DNA of 26,372 nt, from the NCBI GenBank assembly GCA_929200295.1, contig CAKMZE010000003.1, forward strand, positions 27,078 through 53,449. The letters run 5' to 3'. The notes under the pieces were generated by a model, which worked only from the letters and a program-made list of their open reading frames with translations, ran no database searches and was not told the DNA's origin. Made by a program: the position numbers and the translations under genes. The stretch is from an uncultured Alphaproteobacteria bacterium. Lineage in GTDB: Bacteria; Pseudomonadota; Alphaproteobacteria; Rhodobacterales; Rhodobacteraceae. Shown in pieces: positions 1 through 8,421 of this stretch; position 1 is the stretch's first letter; every line of letters starts with the position of its first letter.

Positions 1-1879
1 CAGACATCACAATGTTATCGTTATCGGCACCACCATCTAAGGTATCGGCCCCCGCAAGCCCCCAGAGCGTATCATTGTCCGCTCCGCCATAAAGCTTGTC
101 GATTTGGCGGTCCGCGCCTGTGCTATGCCACTGTGTGTCACGCCCTGCCCCACCATAAAGCTGATCATCGCCGGCCTGTCCGAACAGGCTGTCATTGCCC
201 GTGCCGCCAAATAGGAAATCGGCACCATCAGCACCTGTCAGCCGATCATCGCCAGACTGCCCAAACAGCAGATCATTGCCGGCGCCGCCAATCAGCACAT
301 CATTTGCCTCTGTGCCAAATTGTTCGAGCGGCTCTGGCTCTGGCGGATCATCAGGAGTGGGCGGCGGTAGGATCGGGCGATCGGGCAGGGGCGGCGGGTC
401 TGTAACCGGCCCCGGCGTCCCCTCTTCGGCCACGGGCGGCAGACGCGCAGGGCCAATGAGATCCGCCTCAGACAGGTCATTTGCTGCGATACTGCCGCCA
501 TCACTGCTAAAGAGCGTTAGGGTTTCATCCCCATAGGTGATGATGATGCCGTTTGCGGTGCTGTCGAAGTAGAGCTGATCTATACTGCGTAAGTTAGCCC
601 AGCCTGCGAGATCAACCTTATCAATGCCAACAGTGAAATCAGTGATCATATCCGCATCGCCATCTGCCGACAGAATGAACACATCCGCACCCGCCCCGCC
701 CGTGAGCGTATCGCGGCCCGCAAGATCGAGCAGAATATCATCGCCCGCCCCGCCATCCAAATGGTCGGCGCCATCAGTGCCTGTTAGCACGTCGCGATCT
801 GGAGAAATGTCAAAACGCAGCTGTGTTAGCCCCGGCTCTGTGCCTGAGGCGACAAAGAGATCAAGCCCAGAACCGCGGCTTTGCGCTGCAATCGCACTGA
901 CATTGGCCAGTGTCATATCTGGCGTGTCTGCAAAGCTGCCCTGATGTTGTAAAATCCCGCCCGGAAGCAAAAGAAAAACAGTTATCCCATCATCTGCACC
1001 GCCGACAATGATGTAGCTTTGCCCGTTATGGATTACGCTCGTCAGAGCGATAACCTCACTAAACCGGGTGTTGCGGTCATCAATAATATGGCTGGTGATC
1101 GCAAGCTGCCCACCTGAGCTGGTTGAGACCACGCTCAATGAGCTGCTCCCAGAAGAGGCGAGGATCACATATGCGCCTCCTCCCGCAGTCGCGGTGGTCA
1201 TCGCACTTGGGCCATTGATCCAGAGCCCATCATCGGTGGTGAGCGTATCGCGCGCGGTAAGCGCGCCTGTGGTATCGCTCACCTCCCACGCGGTGAGCCC
1301 CAGATCGCCTTGCCCGGCGGTGAAGATAAAACCGGCGTTATCAAACTGCCTGCTGGCGATGGCACTGGTGTTTTGCAACGAAACAGAGCCTGTATCAGGG
1401 ATAATAGAGCTGCTTTGCAGCTGACCATTCGTATCAAAGACGAGCTGTGCGAGCCCATCGCCCCCCTGTACCCCGCCAAAGACCACCGTGCTGCCATCTG
1501 TGAGCGTATAAGACATAGGCTGGACCAATGTCCCGGCAATCTGGCTGGCGCTACCAAGGGATGTCTCGCTCTGAAAAGACCCATCATCGGCAAGCGTCAG
1601 GAGCGTCATCTGGTTGCCAGCGCCGCCACCAGAGAGCAGCATTCCACCGGTGGTCACAAATGTCAGACCAGGCTGTGCGCCGGGTATGGCGCCTGAGGCA
1701 AAGCTATCTTGGTCAATTTTGCTGAGCCGCCCGCCGTTGATTTCCCAGGCTGCAATTTCACCATCAAATCGTGTGGTGCTATAAAGCATACCGCCGTCTG
1801 GCATGATGACCAGATCAGTGATCCGCGAGAATGTTGCATCCTCTGCAGTGGTAATGCTGCGCACAAGGCTAAATGACAT
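1..1879 (-). CDS. RTX-type calcium-binding secreted protein, C-terminus cut by window edge
   Basis: The frame is open from the ATG at 1879 to the left edge (626 full codons) with no stop, so the gene is partial. Residues 1 to about 358 are rich in Gly, Ser, Thr and Asp, with spaced short strands such as GGMLYSTT, GGMLLSGG and YIIVGGADDG; this suggests a beta-propeller-like domain but I cannot name a family. Residues about 362-425 form a first RTX block (LDGGAGDDIL, LTGGAGADVFIL, then ITDF and KVDL) like the C-terminal domain of serralysin-type M10 proteases. A Pro-rich linker (about 490-518) leads to a second RTX array (from about 528: GGAGNDLLFG, GGTGNDSLFG, GGAGRD) still running at the edge. 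RTX repeats bind calcium and usually mark type I secreted proteins. No N-terminal signal peptide or protease HExxH motif is seen. No type I transporter gene is in the window. Confidence 0.88.
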   Translation of the reverse strand, partial: MSFSLVRSITTAEDATFSRITDLVIMPDGGMLYSTTRFDGEIAAWEINGGRLSKIDQDSFASGAIPGAQPGLTFVTTGGMLLSGGGAGNQMTLLTLADDGSFQSETSLGSASQIAGTLVQPMSYTLTDGSTVVFGGVQGGDGLAQLVFDTNGQLQSSSIIPDTGSVSLQNTSAIASRQFDNAGFIFTAGQGDLGLTAWEVSDTTGALTARDTLTTDDGLWINGPSAMTTATAGGGAYVILASSGSSSLSVVSTSSGGQLAITSHIIDDRNTRFSEVIALTSVIHNGQSYIIVGGADDGITVFLLLPGGILQHQGSFADTPDMTLANVSAIAAQSRGSGLDLFVASGTEPGLTQLRFDISPDRDVLTGTDGADHLDGGAGDDILLDLAGRDTLTGGAGADVFILSADGDADMITDFTVGIDKVDLAGWANLRSIDQLYFDSTANGIIITYGDETLTLFSSDGGSIAANDLSEADLIGPARLPPVAEEGTPGPVTDPPPLPDRPILPPPTPDDPPEPEPLEQFGTEANDVLIGGAGNDLLFGQSGDDRLTGADGADFLFGGTGNDSLFGQAGDDQLYGGAGRDTQWHSTGADRQIDKLYGGADNDTLWGLAGADTLDGGADNDNIVMS

Positions 1880-2156
1880 GAGCGGTCTCTTATGAAGACC
1901 ATTGTGATCGGCAATAGAGAGGGGCAGGGCGCGGCACTATTGCGGCGATGGCACGGCTCTTGTGCTGATTTTGCTTTAACTTCTTGCAAGCTTTGTTGAA
2001 AATAGAGCAGGAAAGCGTAAGCTCTGCGTAATCTTTGCCCTGATATGAAAACATAAAGCGCAGGGGTGATCATCAATGCTAGTCAAAAGCCCTTTGTTAG
2101 ACTCTATTTATAGGAAAGAGGGGCTCTAACTCTGTCGATAAAGAAGGACCGTGAAT

Positions 2157-3104
2157 ATGCAAAACGCGCAATTTGGACCTGATGGGTGGACGCCAGACCG
2201 TCTTGGGTCGCTTGCCGGGAAAACCTACCTGATCACAGGGGGCAATGCAGGGGCAGGGTTTCAGGCGAGCCGGATCCTTCTGTCAAAAGGCGCGCAGGTG
2301 GTGATGCTCAACCGCAGTGCTGCAAAATCAACGGATGCGATCAAAACGCTCAAAGACGAATTTGGCGCAGAGGCCGATGTGCAGTTTATCGCGATGGATC
2401 TTGCCGATCTGGCCAGCGTGCGCGCAGCTGCGGATCAGGTGCGCGCGCGTGTTGCGCAGATTGACGCGCTGATCTGCAATGCCGCCATTGCGCAGGTAGC
2501 GACACAGGAACTGACCGTCGATGGCCATGAGAGCCAATTGGGCACAAATCATTATGGGCATTTTGTGCTCTGTGGCTTGCTCTTTGATCAGATCGAGGCG
2601 GCGCAAGGCCGGATCGTGGTCGTGGCCAGTCTGGGTTATAAAATGGGGCTAAAGACGATCCAATTTGACGATATGAATTGGGATCAGAATTATCATCCTA
2701 ATAACACCTATTGTCACAGCAAATTGGCGCAGATGATGTTTGCCTATGAGCTGCAGGATCGGATCGCGGCGGCAGGTAAAACCGCGCAGGTCTATGTGTG
2801 CCACCCCGGCTCCTCCGCGACCTCGTTGATCCGTTCCAATAGCGGGTTTGTAACGCGAGCGGTGTGGTGGCTTTTGATGAAGTCGCCCCTGGTGCAAAGC
2901 GCTGAGCGTGGCGCCTACCCAGAGGTGATGTGCGCCACCCAAGAGGGCCTTGAAGAGCGCGCGCTTTATGGCCCCACAGGCCGCCTAGAAATGGTGGGCC
3001 CTGTGGGGCAGGGGACATTAGAGCCCTATGCCCATGACAAGCCCGTTATGGTGAAATTATGGGACCGCACAGAGGCTGAAACTGGGGTGAGTTGGGCGAT
3101 ATAA
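2157..3104 (+). CDS. Short-chain dehydrogenase/reductase (SDR)
   Basis: This is an NAD(P)-dependent oxidoreductase of the classical SDR superfamily, 315 residues. The Rossmann nucleotide motif TGGNAGAG lies at residues 27-34, NAA at 108-110, the structural Asn in NHYGHF at about 131, the catalytic Ser in VVASLG at about 158, and the YCHSK (YxxxK) pair Tyr185/Lys189. Length and motif spacing resemble the retinol dehydrogenase/protochlorophyllide reductase-like branch, but the substrate cannot be read from sequence. I chose the ATG at 2157 because AAGGA at 2144-2148 sits 8 bases before it; a GTG at 2151 would leave only two bases. The gene stands alone, divergent from the RTX gene across 277 bases, and is followed by an intergenic repeat copy. 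A link to the polysaccharide genes is not evident. Confidence 0.9.
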   Translation: MQNAQFGPDGWTPDRLGSLAGKTYLITGGNAGAGFQASRILLSKGAQVVMLNRSAAKSTDAIKTLKDEFGAEADVQFIAMDLADLASVRAAADQVRARVAQIDALICNAAIAQVATQELTVDGHESQLGTNHYGHFVLCGLLFDQIEAAQGRIVVVASLGYKMGLKTIQFDDMNWDQNYHPNNTYCHSKLAQMMFAYELQDRIAAAGKTAQVYVCHPGSSATSLIRSNSGFVTRAVWWLLMKSPLVQSAERGAYPEVMCATQEGLEERALYGPTGRLEMVGPVGQGTLEPYAHDKPVMVKLWDRTEAETGVSWAI

Positions 3105-3129
3105 AAAGAGGGTCGTAGCGAGGAATCCT

Positions 3130-3215
3130 GTGTTAACGCGGCTCGTCTCTCTACGCTGCGGAAAATGGCGGCTTTGAGCCCACAGTGACAGCTTTCGGCA
3201 CTCCAGCGAACGTCT
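3130..3215 (+). repeat. Intergenic repeat copy A (core GCTTTGAGCCC)
   Basis: The core GCTTTGAGCCC at 3171-3181 is identical to 25565-25575 and to the reverse strand of 23454-23464. Similarity extends on both sides: a TTAAC-GCTCGTCTCTCT-like left part shared with the copy near 25530, and an AGTGACAG right part. It lies in the non-coding gap after the SDR gene. Confidence 0.6.
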
Positions 3216-3350
3216 GTTTGGCAAAATCTAAACCTGACATAAAAAAAATGTAGGTCGCACTTGCTGATTTATTTTGCCAAGCGTATCTTAACCTTGGCGC
3301 GAGTGTGGTGAGGCGCTCTCAACCAATAATGAAGGGGTAAAGTTAATCGT

Positions 3351-3932
3351 ATGAAGTTTATTTTTAGTGTGTTGATTGGCCTGCTGATCCTCACTACCTT
3401 AAGCACCGTTCTTTGGTTTTCCTATCAACTGACTGCATATGTCGCGATAGGTGCAAAAGAACTGAAACCAAATGAATATGTACCCTTGTTTGTTGCCTTT
3501 GTAACAACCGTCGTGGGTTTGTCAGGGGCGCTATACACGCAAAATAGAATCCGAAAACGTGAGATCGACGGCGCACATAGATCAAAGAAAACAGAAATAT
3601 ATTTTTCATTCATTAAGATGTTCGAGCGGGTGATGATGGCTCATAAAAAGGAGTTAAATTTGGAACCTCTTGACGATGGGGAGCTCATAACGAAGATGAT
3701 TGAGTTCAAATCTGACTGTTTATTATGGGGTTCTGAGGAGGTTTTACAAGCTCTGGTGAACTTCCAAACACTCAGCGTATCTGAACCAACACCGAAAGAA
3801 GTACTACAATCTGTTGAGCCACTGTACCGCGCAATGCGGAACGATATTGGTTTGAAGAACTCTAAGTTACCGAAGGACTTCTTTGCCAAGTGGCCTTTAT
3901 CCAACCCGAATGAGTTTGATCAACTTGATTAA
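3351..3932 (+). CDS. Hypothetical membrane protein with two N-terminal helices
   Basis: This 193-residue protein is not recognised. Two hydrophobic segments (about residues 3-26 and 44-62) are separated by a short polar loop. A basic stretch follows (NRIRKREIDGAHRSKK, about 65-82), which by the positive-inside rule puts the remaining 110 residues in the cytoplasm. That part is charged, apparently helical, and carries no motif I know. The gene and its flanks are visibly more AT-rich than the neighbouring polysaccharide genes, with codons such as TTA, ATA and AGA, which suggests acquisition by transfer. It stands alone. A weak promoter-like pair (TTGCTG at 3261, TATCTT at 3284, 17-base spacing) lies upstream; the Shine-Dalgarno signal is poor (GGGG about 14 bases before the ATG). 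It is probably a real gene but could be degenerate. Confidence 0.65.
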   Translation: MKFIFSVLIGLLILTTLSTVLWFSYQLTAYVAIGAKELKPNEYVPLFVAFVTTVVGLSGALYTQNRIRKREIDGAHRSKKTEIYFSFIKMFERVMMAHKKELNLEPLDDGELITKMIEFKSDCLLWGSEEVLQALVNFQTLSVSEPTPKEVLQSVEPLYRAMRNDIGLKNSKLPKDFFAKWPLSNPNEFDQLD

Positions 3933-4070
3933 TGAAATACCCCCGTAGCTTTCGAAGTCATTAGCTAAGTGCAGTGTGCAGCAGCAGTCGGGATGGCACC
4001 CAATTCAATCAGCTGATTGTATGACTCCTCAAAAAAACGTACACCTATTTAACAAAATTGCGCTTAGGCT

Positions 4071-4121
4071 CCGCCCGAAAGCGGACCTTGGTACAAAGCC
4101 ACAATCGGTCGCTTTGTCCCG
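4071..4121. repeat. Imperfect palindrome, possible diverged relative of the intergenic repeat
   Basis: The left arm CCGAAAGCGGACC and the right arm GGTCGCTTTGTCCCG are imperfect reverse complements and each resembles the GACCGCTTTGAGCCC core found elsewhere in the window. It lies in the 266-base gap between the two-helix protein and yjbF, in which I see no convincing gene. The assignment is tentative because no 11-base exact match is present. Confidence 0.25.
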
Positions 4122-4197
4122 CATAGGAGGTTTCCGTGTATTCAATTTGAACCATTATCTGCTTTGTTCAAAATACCGATTGTTAGACATTGTTTAC

Positions 4198-4219
4198 ATC
4201 AAAGCTGATCCGCTTTGAT
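4198..4219 (-). terminator. Hairpin overlapping the yjbF stop codon
   Basis: A perfect 8-base inverted repeat (ATCAAAGC/GCTTTGAT) with a 6-base loop includes the TGA stop of the YjbF-like gene. It could help end the ugd-yjbH-yjbF transcript, but no U-tract follows on the minus strand, so a classical intrinsic terminator is not demonstrated. Confidence 0.3.
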
Positions 4220-4843
4220 AAACCCCACACCAGCAGAGACGGCTTGATTTGAGCGGATGATTTCGCCTTCTTCTTCTGCACGCCAGTAGGTATTGGTAAA
4301 GACAAGCTGCGATCCGGTGCAGTTATCGGTGAATTTATCGCCCGTGCGTGGGCCGTTTACGGTTTCGATCTCCTCGGGGCCAAGGGCTGTGACGGTGCAG
4401 GTCATCTCGCGGGTGAAGATCTGGTCTTCGCTATCAAGAAACCCATGGGTGCGCGTATAGCTGCCGCCATCTGCATCAAGGGCTGCGTGGAGCCCAGTGA
4501 TATCCGCGCCCATCAGATCGTCATTGAAGCCCCGTGTGCCGATCAGAACGCCGCGATCAAACGTCATGGTCACATTGCCTGGGCTGATCCAGGTGATGAC
4601 ATCTTCATTGACCTGCGCCTTAGTGAGGGCCGCCACGGCCCCGCGCCCGGTGATCGTCACAAGCAAAAGATCACCGGGCTGGGCATTGGCAACCGCAGGG
4701 CTGATCACTGGGGCTTTGGGCGCGCTGTCCTTTAGCCCGAGCGTTTCGCCTGTCAGGTCAAGCAGCGGGGTTTCGCGGTTTTCATAAAGTGGGCCGCAGC
4801 CAAAAATCAGACACAAACAAAGGGTATTTGTAATTTTTCTCAT
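4199..4843 (-). CDS. yjbF: YjbF/GfcB-family polysaccharide lipoprotein
   Basis: This 214-residue protein is predicted to be an outer-membrane lipoprotein of the YjbF (GfcB, group 4 capsule) family. It starts MRKITNTLC and has a lipobox ending LIFGC, so the mature protein would begin at about Cys16. The rest is a beta-rich domain with features typical of the family (ITGRGAVAAL, ISPGNVTMTFDRGVLIGTRGFNDDLMGAD, then TCTV and NTYWRAEEEGEIIRSNQ near the end). I chose the ATG at 4843 because it forms an ATGA overlap with the yjbH stop and is preceded by GGGGACGG; an upstream in-frame start at 4861 would lie inside yjbH. The coupling to yjbH supports a joint role in polysaccharide export. The exact biochemical role of YjbF proteins is not established. 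Confidence 0.88.
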   Translation of the reverse strand: MRKITNTLCLCLIFGCGPLYENRETPLLDLTGETLGLKDSAPKAPVISPAVANAQPGDLLLVTITGRGAVAALTKAQVNEDVITWISPGNVTMTFDRGVLIGTRGFNDDLMGADITGLHAALDADGGSYTRTHGFLDSEDQIFTREMTCTVTALGPEEIETVNGPRTGDKFTDNCTGSQLVFTNTYWRAEEEGEIIRSNQAVSAGVGFIKADQL

Positions 4844-6951
4844 CGCCAGAACCGTCCCCATGTATCGCCAAGATTGCCGCCCTGATGTGCGCTGCGCACT
4901 GTGTCGTAAAGCCGCCCATCGACATTGACCCGTGCGCCGCCGTCACGGCTGAGCGATGAAAGACTGGTTGCGCGATTGTTCCGGCTGGCTGTGCCAAGGA
5001 AGAAATCGGTTGGGACACTAATGCGGATCCCCTTGTCAAAGGAGCCCTCGCCATATTGTTCAAACGGCATATCGGTGAGGGTGAAATAGGCGCCGACCTT
5101 CCAGCCATTGGCAAATTCACGGTCGAGCGAAAAGCTTGCCCCCCAATCCCCTGCCAGATACCGACCAACATCGACCTGTGTATGAAAGCCGTTGGCAAAG
5201 CTGTAATAGCCAGACAGATGCCCGGTCAACGTATCATAGTCTTGGAACCCAAAGAGCTGATCAAAGTCGCGTTGCTTGACGTAATTCAGCTCAGCCCCAA
5301 AGGCGTAGTCAGTGCCAACCGGTTTCCAAAGGACTTCGCCTGAAACACCGCCGTACATCTTTTCCAGATACCCCAGGCTGACGCGGCTATAGAGGTTTTC
5401 ACCGGGGCGCCCGTAATGGGCAAAGGTGAGCGTTTCGAGCGTGGGCGTGCCGCCGCGCCCGTAAAGCCGGCCATCGGTGCGCACATTGTGATAATCGTTA
5501 TCAGCCTGGAATTCATCCGCAAGATCGCGCGCGCCTAAGGCAGATTGCCGGGCCGAGCCTTGGATCACCATATTGGGGGCGAGCTCATAACGCAGCGCAA
5601 GGTCTAATCCCACATCAACCTGTACCGGATCATTGCCATTAAAGACGATAAGCTTGCTATAAGGGCCAAGCCCCCAGGTGAAAGCTGAGGTATCTGTCGG
5701 GACGATCGTATAGCCTTCGGTGCTGCTTGACGCATCTGCGAGGGTGCTGCGTTCAAGAAGCGTTTCGGCGCCAGCGGGCTGGTGTTCGAGGGTTTCGAGA
5801 TCGCGGCGGTTCAGCGTGGCTGAGGCAAGCGGGATCCCTTGCTGTTGTGGCTCTAACACAAGGGTTTCGACCGCTGCGGGCAAATGCGCGCTGAGGATCC
5901 GCGCGACACGGCCCATGGCCTGCGCCTCAGAGCGATAGGTGGTGTTGGTGTAGCGCACCCGTGCGACAGTATCTGCACGCACATCATAGGCGTTTAAGGT
6001 GACCCCGGCGGTAGCGAGTGCGGCGGTGAGTTGTTCCTCAGAAGTGCCCCAGCTGGCGGCAGCTTGCGCATCCTCTGGGCGGACCCGCACAGGCGTGGGG
6101 GCTGTTTCAACCCCGCCGATAAAGGGGCGCTGGCGTGGGTTGAGCGTGACCGTGGCACCGGCTGCGATCTCGCTGCCATGGAGCAAAGCTAGTGAAAGCG
6201 CGAGATCGGGGCGGTATTGATAAGAAAGACCGATGTTCACAGGGGTGAGGTTATTCAACGTCCCCACGGTGGTTTCACGGCTATAGGCATCACTGGAATA
6301 TTCAGCCTTGAGCCGCAATTGATCAGAATAGGCATATTCCAACCCACCAAAGAAGGCCGCATCCCCACGAAACAGCTGATCACTTTCAATTTCACCACCC
6401 AGCCCGTAATCGGGTGAAGGGCGCGTTGTGAAATATGAGCTGACAGCGTTCAGCGGGTTCGTAAACCCATTGCGGCTTCCGAAGCGGCCCCAGCCTATCC
6501 CTGCGGTGACATCAAGGCTGGTGCCAAATCCTTTGGTGGCAACGATATACTCCGAGGAAAGTTTTCCGGTGCCAAGAAAATCTTGTAAGCCAATCGCCAC
6601 AGCGGGTCGTGTTTCTGTCTCGTCTAAGATCCGGTAGCGTAGGTCAAAACTGCGATCAAATGTATCACTATCTGTGCCTGGACCGCTTTGATCTTGGATC
6701 CCGGAATAGCGGAATGTGCCAGACAGTCGCGACGTTACCTGAAAGGAAAAATTGGCGCGTTGCTGAAAGCCAAACCCTGTTAAGCTAAACGCCAGACCAG
6801 CGTCGGCCTCTGAGCGGGCTGTTGGCATCTCAATCAGCCCCGGCGTGCCATAAAGCGTGTAGCTGACATCTTGGGCCATCAATGCGGTGCTGCTTGTCAA
6901 AAGCAGGCCAGCGGCAAGGGTGTGTGAGGCGATAATATGCCTGATTGTCAT
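4840..6951 (-). CDS. yjbH: YjbH-family outer-membrane exopolysaccharide protein
   Basis: This 703-residue protein matches the YjbH (GfcD-like) family. A signal peptide (MTIRHIIASHTLAAG, cleaved after about STALMA) is followed by the conserved family opening VSYTLYGTPGLIEMPTA. Two beta-rich segments follow: residues to about 260 with alternating strands (FSLTGFGFQQRANFSFQ, RYSGIQDQ), and the C-terminal half (YELAPNMVIQGSARQSAL, YSRVSLGYLEKMYGGVSGEVLWKP, FHTQVDVGRYLAGDWGASFSLDREFANGWKVGAYFTLTD; quoted only in part here) typical of a barrel. The start at 6951 has GGAG about 8 bases upstream and gives the signal peptide; the longest frame to 7221 would run into ugd. It lies 106 bases after ugd and overlaps yjbF by ATGA. 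It likely acts as an outer-membrane component of polysaccharide export. Confidence 0.9.
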   Translation of the reverse strand: MTIRHIIASHTLAAGLLLTSSTALMAQDVSYTLYGTPGLIEMPTARSEADAGLAFSLTGFGFQQRANFSFQVTSRLSGTFRYSGIQDQSGPGTDSDTFDRSFDLRYRILDETETRPAVAIGLQDFLGTGKLSSEYIVATKGFGTSLDVTAGIGWGRFGSRNGFTNPLNAVSSYFTTRPSPDYGLGGEIESDQLFRGDAAFFGGLEYAYSDQLRLKAEYSSDAYSRETTVGTLNNLTPVNIGLSYQYRPDLALSLALLHGSEIAAGATVTLNPRQRPFIGGVETAPTPVRVRPEDAQAAASWGTSEEQLTAALATAGVTLNAYDVRADTVARVRYTNTTYRSEAQAMGRVARILSAHLPAAVETLVLEPQQQGIPLASATLNRRDLETLEHQPAGAETLLERSTLADASSSTEGYTIVPTDTSAFTWGLGPYSKLIVFNGNDPVQVDVGLDLALRYELAPNMVIQGSARQSALGARDLADEFQADNDYHNVRTDGRLYGRGGTPTLETLTFAHYGRPGENLYSRVSLGYLEKMYGGVSGEVLWKPVGTDYAFGAELNYVKQRDFDQLFGFQDYDTLTGHLSGYYSFANGFHTQVDVGRYLAGDWGASFSLDREFANGWKVGAYFTLTDMPFEQYGEGSFDKGIRISVPTDFFLGTASRNNRATSLSSLSRDGGARVNVDGRLYDTVRSAHQGGNLGDTWGRFWR

Positions 6952-7057
6952 CGTCTGGCTCCGATTGATCGCTGTGTTTACTCTACCCGTGTATGGTGCA
7001 TGATGCAAAGCGGCCTCAATGCGATGTGGCGTATTTTGTCTCATGAAGGCGGGCTTT

Positions 7058-8227
7058 CTAATCTGACCCAAAGAGGTCGCGGCTAAAGATCTTATCCGCG
7101 ACGTCGTCGAGATCGTCATGGGCGCGATTTGCGATAATGATATCGCAGGCGTCTTTGAAGGCAGGCAGATCATGCAAAACCTCTGAGCCAAAAAACGTGG
7201 GGTCTGCCAGTTCGGGCTCATAGACGATCACCGGAATACCCTTTGCCTTGATCCGTTTCATCACCCCCTGGACAGAGGATTGTCTAAAATTATCCGAGCC
7301 GGTTTTCATGGCCAGCCGGTAAACGCCAACAGCCTTGGGGGATTGGCTCACGATATAATCGGCAATAAAATCTTTGCGGGTCCGATTGGCATCGACAATC
7401 GCTTGCATGATATTTTGCGGCACACTGGCATAATTGGCCAAGAGCTGCTTGGTATCCTTGGGCAGGCAATACCCGCCATAGCCAAAAGACGGGTTGTTGT
7501 AATGGCTGCCAATACGCGGGTCGAGCCCGATCCCTGCGATGATATCGCGCGTATCCATACCGCTGGCCAAAGTGTAGCTATCGAGCTCATTAAAAAACGC
7601 AACGCGCATCGCCAGATAGGTATTGGCAAAGAGCTTGATCGCTTCTGCCTCAGAGGACCCGACCAGCATTGTGGGCACGTTCCGGGCAACAGCGCCTTGC
7701 TGCATTAATGCGGCAAAGGTGCTGCCACGATCACCCTGATCCCCGACGATGATCCGAGAAGGGTGAAGGTTGTCATGCAGCGCATGGCCTTCGCGCAGAA
7801 ACTCGGGGCTAAAAATGATCCGGTCTGTATTATAGCGTGCGGCTTGGTCGGCAGTATAACCCACGGGGACGGTTGATTTGATCACAATCGTTGCATGATC
7901 ATTGCAAGCCATCACCTGATCCAGCACAGCTTCGACTGAGGTGGTATCAAAAAAATTGGTCTCTGGGTCGTAATTCGTCGGTGTCGCAATGATTACCAGA
8001 TCGGCACCTTGATAGGCCGCTTGCCCATCTGTGGTGGCGGTCAGGTTGAGCCTTTTCTGGACCAAATAGCCGGCCATTTCAGGATCAATAATCGGGCAGC
8101 CGCGGGCATTGACGGTTGCGACGCGGTTTTCATCAATATCAACGGCTGTCACGGTATGATTTTGGGCAAGAATAACCGCGTTGGACAAGCCAACGTACCC
8201 GATCCCGGCAATGACAATTTTCTGCAT
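7058..8227 (-). CDS. ugd: UDP-glucose 6-dehydrogenase
   Basis: It oxidises UDP-glucose to UDP-glucuronate with two NAD+, supplying an acidic sugar donor for polysaccharide. The 389-residue length matches the short bacterial Ugd type. Visible motifs are the NAD-binding GIGYVG at residues 8-13, IATPTNYD at about 80-87, KSTVPVG at 117-123, the active-site Lys198 in EAIKLFANTYLAMRVAFFNE, and the catalytic Cys254 in GGYCLPKDT. The C-terminal UDP-binding domain includes VYRLAMKTGSDNFRQSS and ends IIANRAHDD. The start ATG at 8227 gives the correct N-terminus; the Shine-Dalgarno signal is weak. It leads the minus-strand set ugd-yjbH-yjbF and is divergent from the glycosyltransferase across 194 bases. 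The related UDP-N-acetylmannosamine dehydrogenase activity is less likely given the short length and motif set. Confidence 0.95.
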   Translation of the reverse strand: MQKIVIAGIGYVGLSNAVILAQNHTVTAVDIDENRVATVNARGCPIIDPEMAGYLVQKRLNLTATTDGQAAYQGADLVIIATPTNYDPETNFFDTTSVEAVLDQVMACNDHATIVIKSTVPVGYTADQAARYNTDRIIFSPEFLREGHALHDNLHPSRIIVGDQGDRGSTFAALMQQGAVARNVPTMLVGSSEAEAIKLFANTYLAMRVAFFNELDSYTLASGMDTRDIIAGIGLDPRIGSHYNNPSFGYGGYCLPKDTKQLLANYASVPQNIMQAIVDANRTRKDFIADYIVSQSPKAVGVYRLAMKTGSDNFRQSSVQGVMKRIKAKGIPVIVYEPELADPTFFGSEVLHDLPAFKDACDIIIANRAHDDLDDVADKIFSRDLFGSD

Positions 8228-8317
8228 ACGTTATCTGCTCTTTTTTAGGCTTTTACCCATCTTTTGTCATAGCGTACCGCGATTTAGCTGCGGTGGAAAG
8301 CACCTGACCGAGTCATT

Positions 8318-8346
8318 CTGACAACAGAGTGATGTTGTGATAAAAT
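8318..8346 (+). promoter_or_regulatory. Sigma-70-like promoter for the glycosyltransferase gene
   Basis: CTGACA at 8318-8323 and TAAAAT at 8341-8346 each match the housekeeping consensus at five of six positions and are separated by exactly 17 bases. Transcription would begin near 8353, giving a leader of about 69 bases before the ATG at 8422. Confidence 0.5.
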
Positions 8347-8360
8347 CCCCCATATGCGAA

Positions 8361-8417
8361 GGGGGTCTTCTGGCGTAAAGTTTTTGCAAAGAAAACAGAC
8401 GACAGAGCAGGACCCCC
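8361..8417 (+). promoter_or_regulatory. Possible leader hairpin masking the ribosome binding site
   Basis: GGGGGTC at 8361-8367 is the exact reverse complement of GACCCCC at 8411-8417. The second arm overlaps the AGGA Shine-Dalgarno sequence (8409-8412) and lies just before the ATG at 8422. GGGGG could alternatively pair with CCCCC at 8347-8351, but that lies upstream of the predicted transcription start. The arrangement could reduce translation when folded; this is inference from complementarity only. Confidence 0.35.
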
Positions 8418-8421
8418 CCAC

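Noticed and set aside
3976..4218. 80-codon plus-strand frame between the two-helix protein and yjbF
   Set aside because: No ribosome binding site, composition not protein-like, overlaps the palindrome and the end of yjbF.
4445..6637. Several plus-strand frames of 66-96 codons opposite yjbF and yjbH
   Set aside because: They are antisense shadows of the two strongly supported minus-strand genes.
8242..8270. Promoter-like pair for ugd on the minus strand (ATGACA, 17 bases, TAAAAA)
   Set aside because: Transcription would start only about 8 bases before the ATG, inside the ribosome binding region, so I do not trust it.
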